A DNA stretch of 64,000 nt from Dermacentor variabilis (taxonomy: Eukaryota; Arthropoda; Arachnida; Ixodida; Ixodidae): the NCBI RefSeq assembly GCF_050947875.1, contig NC_134568.1, positions 261,434,115 through 261,498,114 of the forward strand, in the 5' to 3' direction. How positions within the stretch are numbered: position 1 is the first letter of the stretch; each line of letters begins with the position of its first letter. This document shows positions 1-8,600 of the stretch, piece after piece. Below the pieces are notes generated by a model, which worked only from the letters and a program-made list of their open reading frames with translations, ran no database searches and had not been told where the DNA came from. The translations under genes were made by a program, and so were the position numbers.

Positions 1-239
1 GCTGCCACTTCACGCGCGTAAACGCTGCGAGTGTCTGAACATGCCCCCGCGACCGTTCTGCGTACTCTATATCTCTACGCCTGCAGAAACATGGTCGCAA
101 GAATATTGCAACATATACATTTGTTTTATTCTGGTCTGAACTCTAGTTCCACATGGATTTGGTGACGTCTTGATTATCCACACTACAATCTAGCCGCTTC
201 CAAGGCCGCGGTCTGCCTATACCTATGTGCACGAACACG
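1..239. other. no feature recognised
   Basis: AT-moderate sequence with no convincing reading frame, RNA gene or repeat boundary that I can see. Confidence 0.4.
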
Positions 240-1075
240 AGGATATTTTCTTTAGCGTTTTCCTCTCTGTCATCTTTCTAACCATTATCTTTCATCCCCA
301 GTGTAGGGTAGTAAACCGGAGACTAATACCTGTGTCACACGGGCACATTTGGAAGGCCTTCCAGTCGACAGCCTTCGAAACGCCACAACTCTATCGACTC
401 AAAGGAGTTGTCACGCTGCTACACGGCACTTTTGAAAGGCCGCTGAGTGGTTCAGGTGTTTCTCGCAAAATTGTGTGGCGCTGCGGATATTTATTTTCGT
501 TTTCATGTCACGATAAGTTAAACAACATTAAAACTACTTAAAAGCACTATAATTTCTTTCATGTTTGTTTATACATTTAAAAAAATTGTTTATACACTGC
601 CATGCATATATGTTAAGTTTTTAAGTTTTTGAGTAGCGAAACTGCGGCAACGTTTGCGTCGCCGCACGTCGCTGATGTGGAGAGTACGTGCAGTTCGAAC
701 ATATCAAGTGGCAAAAATACTTTATTGAATAATTAATAACACTCGTACATAGTATTTTAGAGCATTTTGGTTTGATCTGTTCTTTCTAACCGTGAGTACG
801 AGCCCCCTGTGAACGAGAGGGCATGTTCTCGCTGTTTCCGTTTCCGTTGCTCAAAGGCCATCGAGATTTCGATAGAGTTGTGAGGTGCTCCGTTGACTCG
901 ATAGTCTATTGACTCGGCGGCCTTCGAAACCACCCATGTAGCAGCTCAAACTTGACCTTTGAGTCAACTGACTATCGGTTGGAAGGGCTTCCAAACGCCC
1001 GTGGCACACGGGTATAATATCTGGTTAACCTCCCTGCCTTTCCTCTTCATCTCTCTCTCTCTCTCTCTTTTCCTT
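240..1075 (+). mobile_element. LINE 3' tail, split by a MITE
   Basis: Positions about 280-326 and 1015-1075 are the two halves of one tail. The left half has the motif AGGGTAGTAAACCGGA and the right half has GGTTAACCTCCCTGCCTTTCC followed by a (TC)n tract. The same order of motifs, uninterrupted, closes the I-like LINE at 13560-13640 and recurs at 11823-11905. It is therefore the 3' untranslated end of a 5'-truncated LINE of that family. A 688-bp transposon (327-1014) separates the halves. No protein-coding part of this copy is visible. Confidence 0.7.
327..1014. mobile_element. 688-bp MITE with terminal inverted repeats
   Basis: The left end begins TACCTGTGTCACACGGGCA and the right end, read in reverse complement, begins TACCCGTGTGCCACGGGCG. 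The inverted similarity continues inward through GGAAGG(C)CTTCCA and GGCCTTCGAAA-type blocks. TAA flanks both sides (324-326 and 1015-1017), as expected for a 3-bp target duplication. A 3-bp TAA/TTA duplication fits PIF/Harbinger-type elements, but no transposase is present, so the family is inference. It sits inside a LINE tail whose two halves rejoin when it is removed. Confidence 0.75.
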
Positions 1076-1575
1076 TTCGTCCTCACGCGGCGAGATCAAC
1101 CACTAGGCGATTGAGCGTGCAAAAAAGCCAGCTTCTCGGTGACGTAGAGGAGAATACGGACGCGTATGCACGTGAAGGAGGGCGTCTGCAAGGACGAGAG
1201 AGCTGAACAGAGCGGAAAGGACACGACAGGAAGCATCAATGCCCACCCAGTGCGCATTGCAGCGATGCGCCATTCGCGCGGGTTCATATGTTCAAAATGC
1301 AAACGCAGCTGTCTCGGTAAGTTCGTATTTGATCCCTGAGAGCTGCGCACCGTCGTTCAATCGAAACGTGTTGGCACAAGCGCTGGAGGTCCTGCGCGAG
1401 CACGCGTCGCCGCAGCGGATCGCGCATCACGCTGTGCTAAAACGTTCCGTCTTAGGCCCGCCCGCTGTGGTTCGCTTTGTATTCGTTATACTGTTTTGCT
1501 TATTGCGAACATAGAGGCGATATTATTCGTTCGCTACGCTATGGCTCGGGACGGCGCTACATGACGCAAAGCAAT
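1076..1575. other. no feature recognised
   Basis: About 500 bp following the (TC)n end of the LINE tail. Short open frames on both strands show no recognisable motif. Confidence 0.3.
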
Positions 1576-1653
1576 TGGATATCAAACCTGGAATCGAACC
1601 AATGAACGCGTGCTTACCAAGTCGAGCATTCTAACCCCAACGCCACGGTCGTC
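1576..1653 (-). repeat. tRNA-like sequence (tRNA pseudogene or SINE head)
   Basis: On the minus strand a 78-nt stretch has a box-A-like start (GTGGCGTTGGGGTTAGAATG), a central TGCT/AGCA stem, and a good box B (GGTTCGATTCC) in a T-arm-like position. The acceptor ends do not pair and there is no CCA-compatible end, so it is not a functional tRNA. A SINE promoter or tRNA pseudogene is the likeliest reading. Only the internal promoter boxes support it. Confidence 0.4.
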
Positions 1654-2040
1654 TTGAGGAAGCTTACAGCATTTGGCGCCGAAAAACGTTACAGTTTTCC
1701 GGCAGGCTCACCTCGCGCGCACACAGCGCCCAGCACCTGCAGCGTTAATCGAGGCGCGCGGTCTACATGCTGGCACACGTGCCTGCTGCGCTCTCTCTCT
1801 TCGCTTCACCGGCGTCCGTATTGCGCTACACGTGCTGTCTGCGAAATTCGCTGGTCCTAATGCCAATGCGCGAACGAAATGCCCCAGCAATTAATGCTGA
1901 TTTTCGCCGGTTCGTACATGTTGACCGCTTTCCTATTATCGTTATCCGCTAACCTAAATTATCACACTCAGTTTGATTATCCGGCTACGAGTCAATCGCG
2001 TCTTCGTGCAACAACTAAAGTGGCGTAGTCTTTATTTGCC
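1654..2040. other. no feature recognised
   Basis: Several short overlapping open frames with no shared motif. Nothing identifiable. Confidence 0.3.
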
Positions 2041-2066
2041 GTGAGCTTATTTACGTCGTCCAGCCT

Positions 2067-2760
2067 GTGCAACCTCATGATGACAATCGGTATGACTGCC
2101 TAACCGTCAAAAATAGAAAGCTCGCCTTTACACTCGCAGGTGCGCACCTACCTCCATCAAGCCCGTTTGATATCAAAAGACTAGAAGACATAATAAAAGC
2201 ATATCCTGGTCCTTGGATTATCACTGGGGGCTTTAACGCCCGTCACACCATTTGGGGAAGCTCAAAAGTCAACGCAGCGGGACTAAGACGCGCTTCATTT
2301 GTCGCCAATCATAACCTCTTGCTGCTGAATGACCACAGTCCTACATTTCTAGGGGGCACAGTGCACAGCAGCTGCCTGGACTTGACCTTTGTATCGCGCC
2401 CCTTTGCCACACGCGTTCAGTGGTTTTTTGGACATTGAGACGCATGGGGGCGATCACATACCCACTTATCTTAAGATCAACGGGATATCTAAAACTCATT
2501 CGCTTGACACACTACGGAGAATAGATGGGACTGTTTTTAAAAATCTACTGGAGGGCGTTCGTCGGAAAGGTCTCCCCTCTGGACTGCAAGAAGCTAATAA
2601 AGAAGCGGGACAGACCGCTATGCGCACGTTATGTGCTCACTTGAGTACTCGCAATTCGACTTGGAATTGGAGCGGCTTTGCGCGATTCGTCGTCGCGCCG
2701 AACGAAGATACTGACGCACGAAGTTCCATCTACGGGTAGGCAAGCATCTACGGGTAACTT
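2067..2760 (+). mobile_element. I/R1-like LINE, endonuclease fragment (decayed)
   Basis: Frame 2067-2438 encodes the C-terminal half of an APE-type endonuclease/exonuclease/phosphatase domain. It has a PWIITGGFNARHTIWG block (canonical GDFNAHH..WG, with the catalytic-region Asp changed to Gly), then LLLLNDHSPTF and SCLDLTFVS. A frameshift moves the reading to 2415-2740, where DIETHGGDHIPTYL matches the usual end of this domain, and a further shift affects the linker before the reverse transcriptase. The reverse transcriptase itself is absent, because the minus-strand CR1-like element starts at about 2750. The copy is dead: frameshifts and loss of a key residue. Confidence 0.8.
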
Positions 2761-4204
2761 GTTCCAATCTTTTGCCGTTTGGACGAAAAATGAAGTCATA
2801 TGCGCAGAAGTATGGGCATGTGAGGGATGAACGGCTTTTTGGTGACTTATGCGATGCGATAGTCGATGAGCGGGAGTGATGACAGCGGGGTTAATCGACA
2901 GGGGATAAAATTTGTGAAAAGTAGAAAGCCTCGAAATTTTACGGCGGCATTCAAGACTGAGAAGATTGGCCGGAGATTTTAGTGCTCTGGCGCTAGTTAG
3001 ATAAGAGTATTCTGAATAAATGAACCTTGCAGCGCGATTTTGGACTGATTCCAAAATGTCTGAAAGGTTATTCTGGTGGGGATCCCAGATTGCGCCGGCG
3101 GACTCCAGTTTAGGTCCTATCAGTGTTTGGTAAGCAAGTATTTTCACAGAGGATGGAGTATGATGCTAGTTCCGACGTAAATAAGCGAGGTTGCGGTTGC
3201 ATCATTTGTGATGTTATGTGAGACGACCATGTAAGATCGGATGTTTATATGAGTGTAAGGAAGACATTTGGGAACCGTAAATTGTGTAATATGTTGTTGG
3301 AGAAGTATGGGAGAGGCCTTTGCCCTGCAGTGGGCGTAAACAGGCTGATGATGATGATGATGATGTTGTGGAATGCGAGGACCGGCGGTGGAAGTTAATG
3401 AGTGCAGTTTTCTTTGTATTGAGGGACGTCAACCACAAGTCACACCATTTTTCGACGTGATGCAGATTATATTAGAGTTTGCTAGAGTCAAAGTTGTTGT
3501 TGATGCTGCGGTAGATAACACGGTCGTCGGCGAATAATCGAATGTTAGGGCAGATATTATCGGGAAATCATTTATCTAAATTAACAAAAGTAAGGGACCC
3601 AGAACCGCGCCCTGCGGCACGCCTGAGAACACCGGTGTATTACGAGATGCACGATTTTTAGCCCACACAAACTGTTGACGATTAGTAAGGAAGTCACGCA
3701 CCCGGTTTGGGACAAGGGGGCTAGTTTAAATGCGAGAGTTGAAGTGGAAGGCATTGATGAGCAACATTGTCAAAATCTTTCTCAAAATGTAAAAAGAGTG
3801 CGTCGACGGGTACATCAACGTCTAGGTTGGAGCTGATATCGTTAATGAACAGGGATAGTTGGGTAGAGCGTGAGCGATCTTTTAGGAATCCATGTTGGCA
3901 GGGGCGAAAAAAAATTTCAGATATCAGAAATTTTATAATGTGTGAATAAATTGTGTGCTACATTATTTTTTAAGGGACACTTGTAATTGATTAGGGCGAT
4001 AGCTTTTTCGCGATGATTTGGGGCCGCTTCTGTGCATAGGAATTCCAGTCATGAGGCACAATGCCGGTCACGAGGGATTGCTGGAAAACGTGCAATAAAA
4101 GAGCGCCGGAAATAAGTTTTGTACTTTTTAGGATATTCGCATTGATGCAGTCAATTACAGCTGACGATGTTAGTTTCAGGCACTCGATTAGTTTTATTAT
4201 TCCG
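2750..4204 (-). mobile_element. CR1/L2-like LINE reverse transcriptase (decayed)
   Basis: Read on the minus strand from 4204 downward, broken frames give the standard order of a CR1/Jockey-type reverse transcriptase. First comes CINANILKSTK and DWN of the fingers, then DVPVDALFLHFEKDFD (palm, DFEKAFD-like), NRQQFVWA, and GVPQGAVLGPL near 3580-3620. The thumb and C-terminus follow (2629-3147), with AYQTLIGPKLES, AIWDPHQ, ILESVQNRAARFIY and DWNKLP. Several frameshifts and stops are present. An RTE-type tail is inserted at about 3299-3364 between HRRSSH and the following thumb segment. The upstream boundary abuts the I-like fragment at 4205. Confidence 0.8.
3299..3364 (+). mobile_element. RTE-like LINE 3' tail insertion
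   Basis: The 66-bp block reads GGAGAGGCCTTTGCCCTGC..., passes CAGGCTGATGATG and ends in a (GAT)n tract. The same tail, in reverse complement, ends the RTE-like element at 56235-57965. It is a severely 5'-truncated copy lying inside the CR1-like element. Possible short TTGT repeats flank it, but the exact boundary is uncertain. Confidence 0.65.
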
Positions 4205-4352
4205 ATTATCGTTATCCATCGATGGATACGGAGTAGGAAGTCATTGGCTTCCGGCTAAACTCGACTAATGCACTCTTTCCTGGGGGAATCTTGAGGCCTT
4301 CTTCGCTAAGGTACGTCGTTATTAACGTCGCAGATTTTGGAGCCTTGCACGC
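4205..4352 (-). mobile_element. I-like LINE reverse transcriptase, downstream half of a split copy
   Basis: Minus-strand translation gives SATLITTYLSEEGLKIPPG and then KSALVEFSRKPM, the segment that follows the YADD box in I/R1-like reverse transcriptases. It continues the frame found at 11450-11822. When LTR element A (4353-11449) and one copy of its 4-bp duplication are removed, PQVR joins ARLQ in a continuous frame. The copy is truncated at 4205 against the CR1-like LINE. Confidence 0.75.
4349..4352 (+). repeat. target site duplication of element A, left copy (ACGC)
   Basis: ACGC directly precedes the TG of the 5' LTR and recurs at 11450-11453 directly after the CA of the 3' LTR. Removing the element and one copy restores the interrupted LINE frame, which confirms the boundaries. 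Confidence 0.85.
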
Positions 4353-4501
4353 TGTTGCGTTTCGCCTGCGACACGTGGTTTTGCCGGCGCGACTGCGGCG
4401 GGGCGGCGGACATTTTGGCCCGATCGTCGTCGCCGCAACACTCATCGCCAGGTGTTTCCAGGCGCGACTGCGGCGGTGCGACCGCCTAGGGATCATCCTC
4501 G

Positions 4502-4783
4502 CATTCCAGTCATTGTGCCCGAAACAGGCGATGCCAAAGCAGGGATCTCATTCCAGTCATTGTGCCCGAAACAGGCGATGCCAAAGCAGGGATCTCGTTC
4601 CAGTCATTATGCCCGAAACAGGCGATGCCAAAGCAGGGATCTCGTTCCAGTCATTATGCCCGAAACAGGCGATGCCAAAGCAGGGATCTCATTCCAGTCA
4701 TTGTGCCCGAAACAGGCGATGCCAAAGCAGGGATCTCGTTCCAGTCATTATGCCCGAAACAGGCGATGCCAAAGCAGGGACCA
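4502..4783 (+). repeat. 47-bp tandem repeat array in U3 (6 copies), element A 5' LTR
   Basis: Units start at 4502, 4549, 4596, 4643, 4690 and 4737, each containing the core CAGTCATTGTGCCCGAAAC or its one-base variant CAGTCATTATGCCCGAAAC. A degenerate seventh copy follows at about 4792. Tandem repeats upstream of a TATA box in U3 suggest an enhancer array; that is inference. Confidence 0.9.
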
Positions 4784-4954
4784 TCCTCTCATTACAGTCA
4801 TTGTGTCCGACCGGCAGCGCCACGACAGGGTGCTACGAGATCGTGCTCGACATGGTGCTACGGCATCGCTACGACAGTGTGCGTCACCATTAGCCCATTG
4901 TACATTCACGTGCTCGTCTTTTGAGGGGTTCCTTCTTGCCCTCAACTGCGAGAG

Positions 4955-4960
4955 TATAAA
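4955..4960 (+). promoter_or_regulatory. TATA box of element A 5' LTR
   Basis: TATAAA within GAGAGTATAAAAACAGC, about 170 bp downstream of the tandem repeats and about 115 bp upstream of the AATAAA signal. It is conserved in the same place in element B. Transcription would be expected to begin about 25-35 bp downstream. Confidence 0.75.
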
Positions 4961-5072
4961 AACAGCTGCCCCCGGACGCCAAAAGGAGGGCTCCGATTTC
5001 TTCTGTTGAGTGAAGTGCTCTCCCGTCTCTCTACTTCGGTCAAACCTGACCACCAACTCTTTGCGATGTTAA

Positions 5073-5078
5073 AATAAA
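5073..5078 (+). terminator. polyadenylation signal in element A 5' LTR
   Basis: AATAAA in TTAAAATAAACAAG, conserved in all four LTRs of this family in the window. The equivalent site in the 3' LTR (11255-11260) would end the transcript. Confidence 0.65.
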
Positions 5079-5250
5079 CAAGTTGTTTCGTTGTTACCAG
5101 TCGACTCATGCTTTGCCGGGACCTTCGGATGCTTCCAGTTGTACCCCAGGCCGCCAGGCCAACGCTACCCTTGGGGCTTGCGACCCAGGTACAACCACGG
5201 GCGTCAGCGCCGAGTTCCCAACAGATCGTCCCAGCAGTCAGATCCAAACA

Positions 5251-5605
5251 TCTGGTTGGCAGCGGTGAGATCACCTCCGACTTCAAACAACTGTCTGCCA
5301 GCGGTGACATCGCGACAACGGAGGCCAGCAGCGAAGAGATGCAGTTGACTGTATGCTGAGCAGCTCAACGACGATCCGGGAGCAGTGCAACGAGCCCTGT
5401 GTGACGACTGGTTGCCTGCAGCGGAACGACTGCGCGGAATTCCTGCCTGCGAGGTTTGGTGAGTGCGGGACTTTCTTCTTCTGAGCTTTGCCAGGCTTTT
5501 TGTTAGTGTCAGAAACAGAGCTGGTAATTGTGGTTGTCGTTGCTGCCGGGTTAGTTTGCGGCAAGACAATAGTAAGCAGTAGAGAAAGCAGCATTCAGAG
5601 CAGCC
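5251..5605 (+). other. element A leader with primer-binding site
   Basis: The candidate primer-binding site TGGCAGCGGTGAGATC starts at 5257, six bases after the LTR end. Element B has TGCCAGCGGTGAGATC at the same distance. I cannot name the tRNA. A second, imperfect copy of the LTR-end/primer region (TTCAAACA then CTGTCTGCCAGCGGTGA) lies about 35 bp further on. A GGTGAGTGCGG splice-donor-like sequence near 5458 is conserved in element B, but no matching acceptor is evident. The leader ends in a strong start context (CAGCCATGG). Confidence 0.6.
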
Positions 5606-8600
5606 ATGGATTTGAAGTCGTTGCGCAAACCGAAATTGTTGGAGCTTGCAAGAGAGTTGGGTCTGGATGTCTCAGACAAACTAAGAAAACCTGAACTGCT
5701 AAAGGCCATTCTTGAGTTAGAGGCTGAGGATGACGAGCTGTCGGAATGCCTTGAGACTATTGAAGAGAGGGAGACTGCAAAAAGACAGGAGCGCGAACTT
5801 AAAGAACAAAAAGAGAAAGAAAAAGAAGAGCGTGACCATCAACACGCTTTGGAAATGAAGCGTCTCGAGATAGAGATGGAACGCGCTCGTAATGGAAGTC
5901 AGGCACACGGTGCAGGAGAACGCGTATTGTTCAAAATGACGGACCTGATGCGGCCGTTTAAGCTTGGAGAGGACATTGGTTTGTTCCTGGTTAACTTTGA
6001 GCGAACGTGCGAGAAGCAGGGGTTCTCTCGGGAAACGTGGCCACAGCGCTTGCTCACTTTGTTACCCGGCGAGGCGGCCGACGTAGTCGCTCGCTTGGAT
6101 AGAGAGGAGGCAGAGGATTTCGACACAGTGAAATCGAGTCTTCTAAAAAAGTACCGGCTGTCTGCGGAAGCGTTCCGTCGGAAGTTTCGGGAAAATGAGA
6201 AAGGCAGAAGTGAGTCATATACAGAGTTTGCGTATAGGCTTATGTCGAACATGCAGGAGTGGCTCAAAGAAGAGAAAGCGTTTGGTGACCACGATAAAGT
6301 TCTGCAGTGTTTCGGGCTAGAACAGTTTTATAGTCGGTTACCGGAGAACGTGCGATACTGGGTCTTGGATAGGCCAGACGTTTGTACGGTGGCTAAAGCC
6401 GCTGAGCTAGCCGAGGAGTTTGTGACGCGTCGAGCTCGCGGAGCTAAGGACGGTCAAAAGGGTGAATTTGGCTCCAAGTCTGAGAGGCCAAGGTTCACGC
6501 CCATGAGATTTAAGGGGGACACGCGTAGTGAGGATGCCAGTGAAAGCAATCCGACCAAACGTAAAGAGACGGCAGCCGAAGCCGAACGCAGAAAGCGGTT
6601 CGAGATGAGGCGAGCGGGCGTTTGTTATACGTGCCAGAAGCCGGGTCACTTTTCGGCGCAGTGTCCGGAAACAACACCAAAAGTTGTGTTTTTTTCAATA
6701 GGCAGCACTGACGAGAACATGAAGCTTCTCGAGCCTTACATGCGAGACCTCCTCGTGAACGGGAAAGAGTGCCGAGTGCTTCGCGATTCCGCAGCTACGA
6801 TGGATGTAGTTCACCCGTCTTACGTAGAACCCCATATGTTCACGGGCGAGTGCGCATGGATCAAGCAAGCCGTGGAAGCTCATAGCGTGTGTCTGCCAGT
6901 AGCAAAGGTGCTTATTGAAGGACCTTTCGGAGCGCTTGAGACAGAGGCGGCAGTGTCATCTATGCTGCCACCCCAGTACCCGTACCTATTTTCAAACAGG
7001 TCCGATCACCTCCTGCGCGAGAAGGGGCTTTTGTTTGGTGAAGCTAGTGTTCAGGCCTTAACCAGATCGAAGGTTCGGGAGCTCGCTGCAAAGGCGGTAG
7101 TTGCGGGGCCGACGTTATCAAACAACGAAAAAGGGTCAGAGGCGCAGCAAGCTGATATTCCGAGCACGCCCGAACTGAATAAACTTGAGTCTGTAACGTT
7201 AAAGGCGCCAGATACTGGAGAGGAAACGCCCGACGCGGGAAAGTTAGAAGAGCTATCTACTGATTTGCTCATCGCGCCTACGTCAGACGGACTTGATAGG
7301 TTGCTAAAAGTCAGCCGGACGGCTTTGATAGCCGAGCAAAAAAAGGATGGCAGCCTGGAAAACGTGCGCTGCAATGTCAAAGAAGGTATCGCCAGGAAAA
7401 CTGCGCGTTTTGTGGAAAGAGGTGGAGTCCTGTACCGGAAGTATCTAGACCGAAGAGGAGTGGAGTTCGATCAGCTGGTCGTGCCTCAATGCTATCGTCA
7501 GGATCTGTTGCGCTTGTCACACGGGGGTTCGTGGTCCGGACACCTAGGAGTTAAGAAAACTAAGGACCGTCTCTTGCAAGAGTACTATTGGCCAGGGTGT
7601 TTTCGGGACGCAGACCATTTCGTGAGGACATGTGACACTTGTCAGCGGGTGGGCAAACCAGGGGACAAATCAAGGGCGCCGTTGAAATTGGTACCTATCA
7701 TTACGGAGCCTTTTAGACGGCTCGTTATTGATACTGTGGGACCTCTGCCGGTAACAGCCACGGGGTACAGACACATTTTGACTGTGATCTGCCCAGCGAC
7801 AAAGTTCCCTGAAGCAGTGCCGCTTAAAGAACTCAGCTCAGTTGAGATAGTTAATGCACTACTGTCCATATTTGCGCGAGTTGGTTTCCCTGCGGAAATC
7901 CAATCAGATCAGGGCACAGTGTTTACTAGCGCTTTGACGACAACTTTTCTCGAAAGGTGTGGGGTAAAGCTGTTACACAGCTCAGTGTACCACCCACAGT
8001 CGAATTCCGTTGAGAAGCTCCACTCCGTCATGAAGCGCGTGTTGAGAGCCTTGTGTTTTGAACATCAAACTGACTGGGAGCTGTGTTTGCCTGGGGTGAT
8101 GTTTGCGTTAAGAACCGCGCCGCATGCGGCTACGGGGTTTTCGCCAGCTGAACTGGTGTACGGTCGCTCGCTTCGATCTCCGCTTCGCATGCTTCGAGAA
8201 TCATGGGAAGGTAGGGGCGACGACCCAGTCGTGGTGGAGTACGTGCTTAAGCTCCTCGAACGCTTAAGAAGGGCACAGGAGTTGTCAGGTGAAGCAATGG
8301 CAAAGGCCCAGCAGAGGGCCAAGGTTTATTATGATCGGACAGCCAGGGCCCGTCGTTTTGAGGTTGGCGATGAGGTCATGATATTGCGCACATCGCTAAA
8401 CAACAAACTAGACGTGCAGTGGGAGGGCCCAGCACGAATTGTTCAGAAACTGTCGGACGTTAACTACGTGGTAAGTCTGCCAGGAAAGCGGAAAGCACAG
8501 CAAGTTTACCACTGTAATCTGCTCAAACCTTATAGACAAAGGGAAGCAGTGGTGTGCATGATGGTAAACGTTCCTGAAGAGCTTCCGGTCGAGCTTCCGG

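Larger units (their letters stand above)
4353..5250 (+). repeat. 5' LTR of element A
   Basis: 898 bp, starting TGTTGCGTTTCGCC and ending CAAACA. U3 holds about six copies of a 47-bp tandem repeat (4502-4783) and a TATA box (4955-4960). R/U5 carries AATAAA (5073-5078). It is identical to the 3' LTR along its whole length as far as I can compare, except that the 3' LTR continues 17 bp further. Confidence 0.93.

Noticed and set aside
4502..4783. CRISPR-like direct repeats
   Set aside because: Units are head-to-tail without spacers and lie within LTR U3.
4291..5009. Long frames of about 120-200 aa across the U3 repeats (also 10367-11191 and 38844-39461)
   Set aside because: They are translations of the LTR tandem repeats and promoter region, open in several frames at once.
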